Origin: Lampris incognitus
Taxonomy: Eukaryota > Chordata > Actinopteri > Lampriformes > Lampridae
Reading direction: 5' to 3'
NCBI RefSeq assembly: GCF_029633865.1
Contig: NC_079213.1
Coordinates: forward strand, 3,473,302-3,537,301
DNA: 64,000 nucleotides
Shown piece after piece: positions 13,701 to 23,700 of this stretch (its first letter is position 1; each line of letters starts with the position of its first letter). Position numbers and translations under genes: made by a program. The notes below the pieces were generated by a model. That model was not told the DNA's origin. It was given only the letters and a program-made list of their open reading frames with translations, and did not search any database.

Positions 13701-16700
13701 TAGCTGCTGTAAAGCACCGCTAGTGATGCTATGCCAACTGTTGTGGTACCTGAGGAGATGCAGATCTGTCTTGTTTTCCCATTTTTTTCATCCCATCAGA
13801 ACATCCCAAAAACGTTTAAAAGTGAGAAACCTTAAGGGGCGTCTGGGTGGAGTGACGGTCTATTCCATTGCCCACCAACACGGGGATCCTGGTTCAAATC
13901 CCCGTGTTGCCTCTGGCTTGGTCGGGCGTCCCTACAGACACAATTAGCCGTGTCTGCGGGTGGGAAGCCGGATGTGGGTATGTGTCCTGGTCACTGCACT
14001 AGCGCCTCCTCTGGTTGGTCAAGGCGTCTGTTTCAGGGGGGAGGGGGAATTGGGGGGAATAGCGTGATCATCCCACGTGCTATGTCCCCCTGGTGAGACT
14101 CCTCACTGTCAGGTGAAAAGAAGCAGCTGGTGACTCCACATGTATTGGAGGAGGCATGTGGTAGTCTGCAGCCCTCAGCAGAGGGGGTGGAGCAGAGACC
14201 GGGACGGGTCGGAAGAGTGGGGTCACGATGCCTGCAAGATTTACCATGGATAAATGTCAACGCCATGCACAGAACTGTCCACAGACTTTCACCTGCAGCT
14301 ACCAGCAAACGGTGAAAAGTTTCAAGTTGTACATGTCAAGTTAGGTCCACAATTCCGTCCCTCCGTCCGTCCATCTGTCTGTCCCTCCGTCCGTCCACTC
14401 ATCCTCATTATTCTGTGCATGTGGTTGACATTTATCCATGGTAAATCTCGCAGGTATCATGAAAAATATGCCATTGTCCACAGCACACGCCAACAAACAG
14501 GAAACTGGTGTGACCGCTGCAGGAGAAACCGGAAGTCAGTGGACTGCAGTTATGCACCGAGCCGACTGACTGGATACAGTTGGGGAGAAACGGGGAAAAA
14601 TCCAAAAATAAGAAAAGTGTGAAGCCTTGTGAAGATGAGGTTGTTTTGGATGAGTGGGGAGATGTTTGTGTGTTAACAGGTGTTATTTTGTGTATTATGT
14701 ATGTACATGTAATGAATTAATTGATTCACATTTTAGTTGAACAGTTTGTCTTGTGAACTCTGACCTTCAGAAGACCCATTTGAATCGCTGTTAGCCCCGC
14801 CCTCCATTTTACTCTGACGTCGCTGTTGTGTCTCCCCGCAGATCGCCGGTCTGGGGATCACCACCAACGAGAGGATGAACGCTCGCCGATACAAGCACTT
14901 TAAAGTCACCGCCACGTCCATCGAGAGCCCCTTCAAGTAAAAACCCCTTCCTGTCTCCTCAACTTCCTGTCTCCTCACCTTCCTGTCTCCTCACCGTTTC
15001 TCTCGTCTTCTGTCGTCTTCTCGTCTTGGCTTGCATGAATGTGCTGATGAGGTGTGCGTCACCCGGCAGACGGGCAGCTTCTGTGTGTTGGTGTTTACCA
15101 TAGGGGTGTAAGAAAAGATCGATACACTGGAGTATGGTGATATTATCTTGTGTGATACTGTATCGATTCTCAACACCACTATATGGAGTTTTAATTGTTT
15201 ACATGTAAAGGTTCACGACAAACATGTTGTGTTGTGTGTAACCCCACAACCGCTAGATAACAGTGTTGTAATCTGTCTTCAGCCATGTGACTCCTCCACT
15301 CCAACCCAGCAACGTAAACTGAGACAGGAAGTAGCATAAGCACAAAGAGCACAGGCCTATGAAACCACAATATATCACCATTCTTACAGTATCACAATAT
15401 ATCACCTTTCTTACACTATCACAATATATCACCTTTCTTACAGTATCACAATATATCACCTTTCTTACAGTATCACAATATATCACCTTTCTTACAGTAT
15501 CACAATATATCACCTCTTACAGTATCACAATATATCACCTTTCTTACAGTATCACAATATATCACCTTTCTTACAGTATCACACTATATCACCTTTCTTA
15601 CAGTATCACAATATATCACCTTTCTTACAGTATCACAATATATTACCTTTCTTACAGTATCACAATATATCACCTTTCTTACAATATCACAATATATTAC
15701 CTTTCTTACAGTACCACAATATATCACCTTTCTTACACTATCACAATATATCACCTTTCTTACAATATCACAATATATTACCTTTCTTACAGTATCACAA
15801 TATATCACCTTTCTTACAGTACCACAATATATCACCTTTCTTACAGTATCACAATATATCACCTTTCTTACAATATCACAATATATCACCTTTCTTACAG
15901 TATCACAATATATCACCTTTCTTACAGTATCACAATATATCACCTTTCTTACAGTACCACAATATATCACCTTTCTTACAGTATCACAATATATCACCTT
16001 TCTTACAATATCACAATATATTACCTTTCTTACAGTATCACAATATATCACCTTTCTTACAATATCACAATATATCACCTTTCTTACAGTATCACAATAT
16101 ATCACCTTTCTTACAGTATCACAATATATCACCTTTCTTACAGTACCACAATATATCACCTTTCTTACAGTATCACAATATATCACCTTTCTTACAGTAT
16201 CACAATATATCACCTTTCTTACAGTATCACATTATATCATGATATACTGAATCATAACCCTGTATCATGATACGTATCGTATCACCACATTCTCACCAGT
16301 ACACAAGCCTAATTATCTACTCCTAGTACTACTAGTAGTACCTACTACTCTACTTTAACTTAATGATACATTGACTCGTAACCCTGTATCGTGATGCGTA
16401 TCACCACATTCTCACCAGTACACAGCCCTACTTTAACATTGAATGTTGAAGTCCAGAACACAGTTGGACATGTGAGGATGGTAAAATACTTTGACCCAGA
16501 GTATGAAGAACATAGAAAACCCAGAAGACTTAACTGGACCAGAAAACAAAACATCTGGTTTGACTTGATCTGTTGGAAGTAAGAAATTAGGAATTAATTG
16601 GAGATTAAACGAAGTGTCCTAAAAACCTGTGACCTACATGTTGATCATATCATCGCTCTCTCTCTCTCTCTCTCTCTCTCAGTCACGGGTGCATTCGGAA

Positions 16701-16821
16701 CCTCATAGATTTCTTCGAGGTCCGCTGCTGTGGTTTGATCCGGCCCGTCACCGTGGACTGGACTACTCAGTACACAATAGAGTACGACCAGACATCCGGG
16801 TCGGGCTACCAGCTGGTGTAG
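721..16821 (+). CDS. zdhhc17: Palmitoyltransferase ZDHHC17 (HIP14), C-terminal eight coding exons; partial gene
   Basis: Joined exons: 721-821, 6502-6626, 10652-10714, 11142-11235, 11469-11552, 12077-12234, 14842-14936, 16683-16821. All phases agree and give 285 residues plus a TAG stop. The protein is a Golgi and vesicle membrane S-acyltransferase that palmitoylates neuronal and trafficking substrates such as SNAP25 and huntingtin (family knowledge). Seen here: transmembrane stretches, the cysteine-rich domain with the catalytic DHHC at 11202-11213, the TTNE variant of the TTxE motif in exon 14842-14936, and a C-terminus ending GSGYQLV, all aligning without gaps to mammalian ZDHHC17 as I remember it. 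The N-terminal ankyrin repeats (about 350 residues) lie upstream of the window. The paralogue ZDHHC13 is less likely because of the close match and the csrp2/e2f7 neighbourhood. The first intron is U12-type; the others have GT-AG ends. Confidence 0.96.
1485..1922 (-). mobile_element. tRNA-derived SINE, full length, with target-site duplication
   Basis: A reference copy of the window's main SINE family, - orientation. It has a tRNA-like head with the box-B-like GGATTCAAACC at the high-coordinate end, a body of about 300 bp, and a pyrimidine-rich tail on the + strand. AATCAAACAGATTT flanks it at 1471-1484 and 1923-1936, a perfect 14-bp duplication typical of LINE-mediated insertion. Confidence 0.9.
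2094..2285 (+). mobile_element. Second type of tRNA-derived SINE (or tRNA pseudogene)
   Basis: TAGCTCAGTAGG at 2101-2112 is a perfect A box and GGGTTCAAACCCC near 2144 is close to a B box, spaced as in a tRNA. The acceptor arms do not pair well. A non-tRNA body ending TGCAAAATGAAATTG follows, so a SINE is more likely than a functional tRNA. Confidence 0.65.
2393..2660 (+). mobile_element. tRNA-derived SINE, 5'-truncated copy
   Basis: Body and 3' end of the main SINE family, ending in GGGGAGAAAAGGGGG. The tRNA head is missing. It is preceded by a short GGTGACGGTTACTGCTGAT tandem repeat (about 2328-2395). Confidence 0.85.
3560..4735 (+). mobile_element. Degraded LINE reverse-transcriptase C-terminus, split by a SINE
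   Basis: QYADDSAV, the RT catalytic motif, is encoded near 3588-3612 with frameshifts around it. Frame 3731-4147 then carries [20 protein letters not shown] and ETWTT, a LINE C-terminal signature. A SINE interrupts at 4148-4505. The coding remnant resumes at about 4520-4730 with a C2H2-like tail ([15 protein letters not shown]). Clade not assigned. Confidence 0.8.
4148..4505 (+). mobile_element. tRNA-derived SINE inserted in a LINE
   Basis: Starts CTTCCGGGTAGGGTAGCGG, carries the box-B-like AGTTCGATTCCCCG, and ends GGGGAGGAAAAGGAGG. Part of the body (the segment around the ACATGTATGGGAGGAGG block) is deleted. The LINE reading frame resumes after it. Confidence 0.88.
4743..4780 (+). repeat. 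(TG)n microsatellite
   Basis: A pure dinucleotide run in the U12 intron, directly behind the LINE fragment. Confidence 0.95.
4781..6417 (+). other. Intronic sequence without recognised genes
   Basis: Inside the U12 intron. 5000-5130 and 5100-5160 look like dispersed repeat pieces. 5540-5880 is GC-rich with no plausible coding frame. 5990-6140 is AT-rich. A SINE tail remnant (CAATTGGGGAGAAAAGGGG) sits at 6418-6440, just upstream of the U12 branch site. Confidence 0.5.
6502..6626 (+). CDS. zdhhc17: zdhhc17 exon: transmembrane segment and juxtamembrane loop
   Basis: Encodes [16 protein letters not shown] followed by [11 protein letters not shown] and EEQKKK, the conserved stretch just before the cysteine-rich domain. 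It starts after the AC end of the U12 intron and stops at a GTAAAC donor at 6627, ending on a codon boundary. Confidence 0.96.
6780..7400 (+). repeat. Dispersed repeat with internally repeated GGGCCATATTTG blocks
   Basis: Variants of GGCCATATTTG, CACATGTGG and GGCCACTTCAGG recur several times across the stretch on the same strand, and TGAAGTGGCCCACAT appears inverted near 7305. No coding frame. It looks like a non-autonomous transposon; family unknown. Confidence 0.55.
7700..8040 (+). repeat. Dispersed DNA-transposon-like element (GGTCACATGGCCCGTC type), copy 1
   Basis: The reverse complement matches 26395-26720 over most of its length, sharing blocks such as TCATAAATACTGACATGACG and AACTTCACGCAGGAAATGA. 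Related end motifs (CGGTCATTTTGACCGC-like, TTCTAGTG) recur at 8235-8295, 9735-9805 and 59240-59345. Confidence 0.6.
8235..8295 (+). repeat. End fragment of the same transposon-like family
   Basis: CCGCCGTGGTCAAAATGACC followed by GGTCGTTCTAGTAG, resembling the ends at 9735 and 59275. Confidence 0.5.
8405..9305 (+). repeat. 36-bp minisatellite, about 24 copies
   Basis: Unit AGGCCTGGTAGAGGGGACTG plus GGAAGGACATSCTGCA, with C/G alternating at one site (ATCCTGC or ATGCTGC) and small indels. The unit length is a multiple of 3, so long open frames arise on both strands; these are not genes. It lies in the zdhhc17 intron between exons 6626 and 10652. Confidence 0.95.
9306..10651 (+). other. Intron remainder without genes
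   Basis: A purine-rich flank of the minisatellite, then a transposon-end fragment at 9735-9805 (GGCGGTCATTTGGACCGCCC). The rest appears unique and non-coding up to the acceptor at 10651. Confidence 0.5.
10652..10714 (+). CDS. zdhhc17: zdhhc17 exon: start of the cysteine-rich domain
   Basis: A 63-bp, 21-codon exon with acceptor TCCAG and donor GTAAAC. It encodes [20 protein letters not shown] and one Leu, supplying the first zinc-binding cysteine pair. Confidence 0.95.
11142..11235 (+). CDS. zdhhc17: zdhhc17 exon: catalytic DHHC motif
   Basis: Encodes [11 protein letters not shown], then [13 protein letters not shown]. The DHHC tetrapeptide is at 11202-11213; its Cys accepts the palmitoyl group from palmitoyl-CoA (family knowledge). 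Acceptor CACAG, donor GTGAGT. Human ZDHHC17 has Gly where this protein has Ala in HCAVC. Confidence 0.97.
11469..11552 (+). CDS. zdhhc17: zdhhc17 exon: transmembrane helix after DHHC
   Basis: Encodes [19 protein letters not shown], then MIYGCIS, the third transmembrane helix of the core. Acceptor CTGCAG and donor GTGAAT. It ends one base into a Tyr codon finished by the next exon. Confidence 0.95.
11676..11815 (-). mobile_element. Fragment of a (CCAT)n-ended SINE
   Basis: CCATCCATCCATCCATCCAT, then TTATCCTGCTCTCAGGGTCG and a body ending GGCCGCCAGGCCATCACA. The same module begins the longer copies at 49136 and 56315. It is flanked by ATACTATAATACA low-complexity DNA (11566-12010). Confidence 0.75.
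12077..12234 (+). CDS. zdhhc17: zdhhc17 exon: lumenal loop and last transmembrane helix
   Basis: Starts within the Tyr of YWRIHC and runs through the loop [18 protein letters not shown] to the helix ending [11 protein letters not shown]. Acceptor GGCCAG, donor GTGGGT. It ends on a codon boundary. Confidence 0.96.
12373..12812 (-). mobile_element. tRNA-derived SINE, near full length
   Basis: Main SINE family, - orientation. Box-B-like sequence in the GGAGTCGAACCGGTGATCCC block near 12746. It starts at the CCCCCTTTTTTCTCCCC tail and ends CCCGGACGCCCCC. Confidence 0.9.
13838..14223 (+). mobile_element. tRNA-derived SINE, interrupted
   Basis: Head GGGGCGTCTGGGTGGAGTGA with box-B-like GGTTCAAATCCCCG, then the body up to GGAAGAGTGGGGT. 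The family's tail (GTTGGGGAGAAACGGGG) reappears only at about 14577-14610, after 350 bp of other sequence. Confidence 0.85.
14224..14573 (+). mobile_element. Insertion carrying 49-bp inverted repeats inside a SINE
   Basis: Arms at 14224-14272 and 14413-14461 are inverted, with about five mismatches over 49 bp (shared core GATTTACCATGGATAAATGT). A CCGTCC-rich spacer lies between them (14350-14400). No coding frame. Probably a foldback or MITE-type insertion. Confidence 0.6.
14842..14936 (+). CDS. zdhhc17: zdhhc17 exon: TTNE motif region
   Basis: Encodes [20 protein letters not shown], then [15 protein letters not shown] corresponds to the TTxE motif conserved after the last membrane helix of DHHC enzymes. 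Acceptor CCGCAG, donor GTAAAA. It ends two bases into an Asn codon. Confidence 0.96.
15366..16243 (+). repeat. 27-bp minisatellite, about 32 copies, in the last zdhhc17 intron
   Basis: Unit TATCACAATATATCACC plus TTTCTTACAG. In the 23 consecutive units between 15584 and 16213, 17 end ACAG and 6 end ACAA or ACAC. Because 27 is a multiple of 3, 200-300-residue open frames appear on both strands; they are artefacts. Confidence 0.96.
16657..16680 (+). repeat. (CT)n forming the polypyrimidine tract of the last zdhhc17 exon
   Basis: A pure CT run immediately before AG at 16681-16682. Confidence 0.95.
16683..16821 (+). CDS. zdhhc17: zdhhc17 terminal exon with stop
   Basis: Encodes [20 protein letters not shown] through to [11 protein letters not shown] and TAG at 16819-16821. 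The acceptor AG at 16681-16682 is the end of a pure (CT)n tract. The CC pair in EVRCCG is part of the conserved C-terminus. Confidence 0.97.
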
Positions 16822-19800
16822 GAGGAGGAAGAAGAGGAGGGAAGAGGGGGGAGGGATGGAGCGTCGCCCGGAGGAGAGACGCAGAAAGAAGAAAAGACGC
16901 TTCTTCTCGGGAGCGCTTGTTTTGTTCGTTTGGTTTTTTTTTTTTAATTTAATTTAATTTTTTTTTTGTAAGTTCTTGGGGCCATCTCTCTCTCTCACGA
17001 CTGAACAAAATGGCACCGCCAGGAATCAAGCATGTTGTTACTACAGGACCACAACTCACCACTACCACCACCTTAGTACTACTACTGTTACTACTACTAC
17101 TACTACTATTACTACGACTCTTACCACGTCAAACTCCCACTGTAGTATCAGCACCACTTCTGTCGCTAACAGCCCCCCCCCCACCTGACTCCTAAGCTGG
17201 CCCCTCCCCCTCATCCTCGTCCCGTGTGCCCATTGGACAGTTTGGTGCTGCCAGGCACGGCGAGGGGAAGGGGGGGGGGGTAAGGAGAGGTCTAACTTCT
17301 GAAAAACTGGCAGGAAAACGACAAAAATAAGGGATGTTTTTTCATTTTCATTTTCATTTTTCAACACAAGGAGACGCAACGCTGTGAAGCGCGGCACTGT
17401 GACGAAACACGTGTGTGGTTCCTGCCCCCCCCCCCACCCCCACCCCCCCACGTTAATCCAGTCAGCCGCTGTGTTGTAGTCAGGGTGCCCATCATCGCCA
17501 GTAGTCCCGTACCTTCTGATTGGTTGGTTTTTTCGTGCGTTTATGAATATTTGTATCCTGCGATTGGCCCTGGATCGGTTCGGGAACTCGGCTCCGTTGG
17601 AACCGGTCGTTGCAACGACACTGCGGGAGTTCGTTCCCAAATGGGATTGATGTACAGATGGGAATGTGTTTTTTAAGGTCTTAATTGTTTTGTTTTTTTT
17701 TTTGCCCCTCGCCCCGCCCCACGCCCCGCCCCCGAGGAACCCCCACCGGCGGCTGCCGATGTCGCTGAGCTCGCTCAGAGGTCAGAGCTGATTTGTTACG
17801 GACGTAGCCGCTGTCTAAGCCCCGCCCCCCCACGCGCTCCGGTGCGCCGTCCCGTCCCCCCATCCCCCCCTCCCCCCCGCTTCGGGGCAGGTCGTGAGTT
17901 GTTTCAGCCTCGGGACTTCCGGGGGGTTAGAGACGCTGGCTTCGGGTTGCCATGGTAGCTACGCACTCGCGTTAAAGCAGCGTGCAGTATATATATATAT
18001 ATATATAGATATATATAGAGGATAATAAACCTACATCAGTGGCTACCAGCGTAGATGTGACAGGAAAACATATCCTACAGACAATGTGATACAAGTATAT
18101 TTATTTGAAAGCTATTTATAGGTGAGATTACGTCCTAGCGCCATCCTGTTTTTACTTCTGTTTTTAAGTGGGTAGGTTTTAATGGAGACGTCCCCGGAGC
18201 AAGCCTGTGTAGCGGGTGTACACGGCGCCCCGAGCAGGGCTGTGACGCTAGGGTTGTAGCTAGCCAAGGGACACAGCATATTTATTGTGGAGCAGAGATT
18301 GTGGCGTGAGAGGAGGCGCAGCCATGTGGTGTAGCTGTGTCAGGACGAGCGACGTGGGGCCGCGGAGGGACGGCTCACTCCATCCGGGATTCAAGCGAAA
18401 ACGGTGTTCAGTTTACGCCGAGGTTCAGTCCACGCGTTTCTCGCGACACTTGGGAAGTCTCTTTTCTTCTTCGTGGTTTTGTTTGTTCCGTTGCGTCTGC
18501 CTACGTTATTGCACTGATCGCCTTTTAGTGTTTTCTTTTTTTTTTATTATTATTTCTGTACGCTGTCGCTGGGCAGGAGGCCGTTTTAGACCGACCCTTC
18601 CGTGTTTACAGAGAGTAAGAGGAGGGTCCCAATCAAGAGTGGCCGCGTATGTTAAAGACCCTCCCCTTCCCGCTTGAAGGTCGCGTCACTTCCTGTCTGG
18701 AGTGCCGCGTGTGTCGGTTCCGCGGGGCGGCGGCAGCATCAGTGTTTGGTCATGAGGGACTCTACCTGTTTTTTGTTGCTCGTTTGTTTGTTTTCTCTAA
18801 GCTGCTCCTGGGTAAACCTTTTTTTTTGTTGTTCCGGGATTTTACCCAATCAAAACGAAAGAAGAAGAAAGTAATTATACTCCAAATTGTATGACTGTAG
18901 CTTTTAGTAATGTCCGACACTGCTGTCTATATGCATTTCAAGCCCCGCCCCCCCCAGCCGAGAAACTCCTCTGCATGTGTGACGCTTGGGACAGTCGGGC
19001 TGTCGCCGAACCAAGACCCGCCCGTCGCCATCCACACCAACATGGCGGCAGCCCCGCGCCAGCCACGTGTCTGTAAATAGTGAATGTTCGGTATTTGCAA
19101 GTACTTTTCTGCGTTACGTTCATTTGTCTGTTGGGACTCGTTTCGTTTTGTTTTCTCAATCCAGTGTGTGTACCTTTTTAGTGCGAGTCGTCATCGGTGG
19201 GCAGGCTGTGGCCGGCAGGTGGCGCTCGGCCCTCGCCGTGTGTAATATATTTGAATGTTCCATGCTAAAAGGTTGTTTTCTATGTCATATTGCTGGGTTT
19301 GTTCTACCACTGGATGTACAAATTGTAAAGCGAAGACACGAGAGAAATGGAGGCCAACTTTTCCCTGTGTTTCTGTTCCTCTAAAAAGCCGAGAGGTGTT
19401 CATGCAATAGTCTGATAGCGTTCAGGAGGGGGGAGGATGTGTACTAAAAGATCTCCCCTCATCTGCCGGGCCTCGCCGTGTCGCATCATCCAGAGGAGAC
19501 GGTGGTCTCAAGTCATTTGACATGCTTTACCCCTCCCCACCAGCAGGGGGGGTGGTCGCTGATTGAAGTCGGCAACTTCCCTGCAAAGGCAAAGGCACCG
19601 GGTGGCTAAAGGACATGACCTGACTTTAGTCAATGAAAGCGATACCCATAAATCCTGACTTTAGTCAGCAAAAGCGATACCCATAAATCCTATGTAATTA
19701 TACTCTGTCCACTTCTGTACCAGGAAGACTTGTGTCGGGGCTGGGGAATGAATTTTTTTAAGTCGTTTTAATTACGCTTGAAGTAGCTGTCGTTTGTTCT

Positions 19801-20245
19801 CCTCCGTGGGGCAGATGTCGCCTCTCGGAGAGGTGGACGAGGGGGGCAGAGGTTCTGCCCTGGGTCCTTGGGAACCTCAGAAATGCTGATTTTCCTTTCT
19901 TCCGGGTGTTTAACGACGGACACCTGAGGCGTCAGGTAGGGGGGGGAACCAGCAGTGCTGTGGGGAAACGAGGACCGACGAGAGAGCCGCAGGTTTTGAA
20001 GGTGAGTTTAAAGCCGCTTCAGAGAAAACCCCCCTCGCCTATTCTGTTGTTTAGTCTGAGCCCGCCCAACAACCAAGCTCCGCCCTCTAGCACACCTAAG
20101 CCCCGCCCCCATTTGCAGTGTGGATAAAGCACATCTTCACGGTGTCCGGTGCCTCTCCGCCTTCGTACAGGACGTCACTGGAACTCTGCTTCAGATGTAA
20201 ACATATTGGGCATGGTTCAGTTTTAATGGCTTTAATAATAAAATA
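16822..20245 (+). other. zdhhc17: Probable zdhhc17 3' UTR
   Basis: No coding exon is visible between the zdhhc17 stop and the csrp2 stop on the other strand. The stretch is mostly unique sequence with T-rich tracts, a (TA)n run near 17986-18018, a 35-bp tandem duplication at about 19619-19691 and a Pumilio-type TGTAAATA at 19072-19079. Candidate AATAAA signals lie at 18024-18029 and 20237-20242. A UTR of this size is normal for ZDHHC17, but the true end is inferred. Confidence 0.55.
20222..20242. terminator. Candidate poly(A) signals usable on both strands between zdhhc17 and csrp2
   Basis: AATAAA at 20237-20242 on the + strand would serve zdhhc17. TTTAAT at 20222-20227 and 20231-20236 reads ATTAAA on the - strand and would serve csrp2, about 430 bp past its stop. 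Another - strand ATTAAA lies at 20497-20502. The two genes converge tail to tail here. This is motif evidence only. Confidence 0.4.
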
Positions 20246-20656
20246 AGGTCAAATTGTGTCAACGGCTCGGGTCCCCTCATACTTTCCCAGTTTGCTCTTA
20301 AGCGCCACCAATCAGAAACCAGAGCATGGCAGCCAATCCCAACAGAGCTGGCCTCGTCCAAGATGGCGGCAGGTCAGTCACTTTTCTAATCTGCTGCTTG
20401 ATTTTGAGTCATTTGGAAACATTCTGAGAAAACGAACTGGATACAGGTTGCTTTAAAACAAAGATTGGGGGGTCAAAATTGTTTCGTCTGGAAAAGTTTA
20501 ATTGTAAATTGCTCAGGTTGTGGAATACTAAACTCGTTTCACAGGAGAATGTACAGGCAGAAGATGAACGTCAGCAGAAGGCGGAAGTCAAAGTATACAC
20601 TGGTTTTCCTGTCATACAGGAGGAGGAGGAATGAACTGAGGAGATGATGAAGCTCT

Positions 20657-20733
20657 TCACTGGGCATGGACCAGAGCCCCAGCACCCTGGCCATAACCGA
20701 AGCCTTTAGGTCCAAAGTTCTTGGCGTAGCACG
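20657..20733 (-). CDS. csrp2: csrp2 terminal coding exon
   Basis: Encodes [18 protein letters not shown] and ALVHAQ, then TGA at 20659-20657. The acceptor CTGCAG follows a C-rich tract. The split codon makes Ala before CYAKN, where I recall Gly in mammals. Confidence 0.97.
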
Positions 20734-23700
20734 CTGCAGGAAAGAGGGGGGGGGGATTAGCATGTAGCGTTTACCAAAAACAAGATGTGACGTCACTCCA
20801 GTACTCTACAGTCCACTGAAGACAACACCAGTGGTTCTCAATCAGGTCCTCATACAGCAGTACAGCCGGTTTACTGAACTACCTGCTAGAATGGAAAATC
20901 AGCCGTACTGCTGGTACCCGAGGACCCAATTGAGAACACTGGTCTACAAAGCTACCCAGAAGAGTTAACTGTGTCATGGCTAGCTAACGTCACTGATTGG
21001 CTCTTGTCTGGTTGAACGTGTGTTTTGCTGATGTAGAAGATCTAACTTGTGCTTAAAGCAGGGGTGGGCAGTCTTGTCCAGAAAGGGGCCGGTGTGGGTG
21101 CAGGTTTTTGTTACAACCAAGCAGTTACACACCTGTGTCTCCTAATCCCAGCTCCTCAGCAAAGACTCTGCTGGTTGACTAGTGGGTTCAGGTGTGTAAC
21201 AAAAACCCTCACCCACACCGGCCCTTTCTGGACAAGATTACCCACCCCTAGGAAACGCCCATGTTTTTTTTTAAACCTAACCCTATTTTTCCTTCATTAG
21301 GAGTCGAACCAAGTGATGGGTAGCAGAATCTATTAAACTGATTCAGGGTTGAGCCAGCTAGCCTCAGCGAACTGCAATGTTCAATAACGTCCACTGAAAG
21401 GTTTTGGTTTTGGTTTTGCACCAACAGACTCGGTGTTACTGGAGTCTTAAGAGCTGCAGCCAGAATTTTGGGGGTTAGGTGCCTTGCTCAAAGGTGTCTG
21501 CCCCATTTAATTAATGCACTCTATTTAGATAACCGGAGCAGTTCAAAGCATCCAACCTTCAGATGAAGCAAAGTCAGACACAAACAGTGATGACACGGTG
21601 AAAGGTGCTTTAAAGTGGAGGAGGAGGAAAATAACAATAATGATAGTGTAACGACCATGGATGCGTAGACTCGCTAGCCCTTGGCTAACGGGTCGGACCC
21701 TGTAGTCGCCAGTGGTGCGGAGACCCGGGTTCGCGTCCCGGCTGCGGCGGTTCCTGGCTGCCCCCCAAATTCGCTACAATAGATTACATGTCTATGTTAG
21801 CTCTCAACCAAACTGGGCCTTTGGCAATATCTTGTTTCTTGTACTCCACCTGGAGCACCAGATGGGCGGGGTTTGCTACAGAGGGGCCATTAATTAATTC
21901 GTCAAAGAAAACGTCTGAACAAGATCAAGAGACGTTTCAGCATACTCATCTGGGATTGGCTGCTTAGCCTGACGCTGTTATCCTGCAGCAGAGAGCCCCG
22001 CCCACCCAGGAGACTTTTCACATCACCACCTCCTGCCTTTCTGCATACTACATCCGTTGTTGTTGTTGTTGTTGTTTGTTTTTAACCTCAGGGAATTTTG
22101 ACGAGAAGGAAGCAAAAAAATGACATTCAGCCACAGATGAAGTCATGATGTGACCCACCTGAACCCAACCCAACAGTCCTGCTCATCAGCACAACGTCTC
22201 ACTGTGAGGTTTATGCAACACAACAGCCAGCCTGACCCGGACCGTGTGACGCGTGGAAGCCGCAGGGCAGAGACCAGCCCAACAGGAATCTAGACCGTCT
22301 GGATCCCAGGTGAAACAAACACCCAGCACTTTGGCTGAGCCAGAATCAGATCCGGTTTGTCCTGTTCTCTCTCTGCTGATATCATCACGTAGCCTGCCGT
22401 GAACCCGGCTAAGAAAGGATGGTTAAAGGTTTTCTACCTTCAGCTGAATCTGAACTACCCAGAAACACCGCTCGTTAGAAGGTGTTGGGGAAACTCCCCC
22501 TGCAGACCGGGACCTGGTCTACGGCCGTGCTAGACTAACGTTTTACTGTCGTGTTGGATGAACTCCTACCAGCCGAGCATTTACTGAGTGGGAAAGACGG
22601 AAGTTTTATCCTATGTGAATTTATTACTTCTGATCATTGTTATTATTTATTATCACTTTATTACTGCCGCCCGATGGCTGCTGGGATAGGCTCCAGCATC
22701 CCCGGGCCCTGAGGGCAGGGTAAGCGGTCTGCTAATGGATGGATGGATGGATGGATGGCCTGCTTTAACATAACATGTTTATCATTATTATTTTCTCCCC
22801 CAATTGCACTTGGCCAATTACCCCACTCTCCACAGCCGTCCCGGTCTCTGCTCCACCCCCTCTGCTGATCCGGGGAGGGCTGCAGACTACCACATGCCTC
22901 CTCCCATACATGTGGAGTCACCAGCCGCGTCTTTTCACCTGGCAGTGAGGAGTTTCACCAGGGGGACGTAGCACGTGGGAAGATCACGCTATTCCCCCTC
23001 CCCCCCGAACAGACGCCTCAACCGACCAGAGGAGGCGCTAGTGCAGCGACCAGGACACATACCCACATCCGGCTTCCCACCCGCAGACACGGCCAATTGT
23101 GTCCGACCAAGCCGGAGGTAACACGAGGATTCGAACCGGCGATCCCTGTGTTGGTAGGCAACAGAATAGACCGCCAGGCTACCCGGGCGCCCTACTTTAA
23201 TGTATTTTTGCCCATATTACAGAGAGGTGACTAGTTGGCTCTGGACCAGAACTGAGCACCCGGACGACCCGTCTGCATGTCTGGGTCCATGTTGGGATCC
23301 AGTACGACAGACACACCATGAGGTCCAGAGTCACAACGACACCGTTGATTAAACCCGATCCCTGAACCTCCGGTTAGCATGCAAACTACCCCGCGGGCCT
23401 TCTCACCTTTGCAGTAGATCTCTCCATCTTTCTCCGTCTGCGTGGTCGACTCCAGACTCTTCCCACATTTGGCACAGCGGAAGCAGTTCTTATGCCAAGG
23501 CTGAGGGGGGAAGAACGAGAGGAAAGTGGCTTTTCAACACTTTTCAGGTTTTCCTTCAACCCACATCAGTCAGGTTTTACTGCTGCTAACCATTCTCACG
23601 AGTCAAAAGTAGAAGCAAATAAATGTCCTGACATTAGACCGCCTTGCACCTGCAACCGCTGACGCCGCATCACAAAGTAGAATGGTGATGGCTGTTCTGG

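Noticed and set aside
15359-16270. 303-codon + strand frame and 209-codon - strand frame
   Set aside because: Translation of the 27-bp minisatellite inside a zdhhc17 intron.
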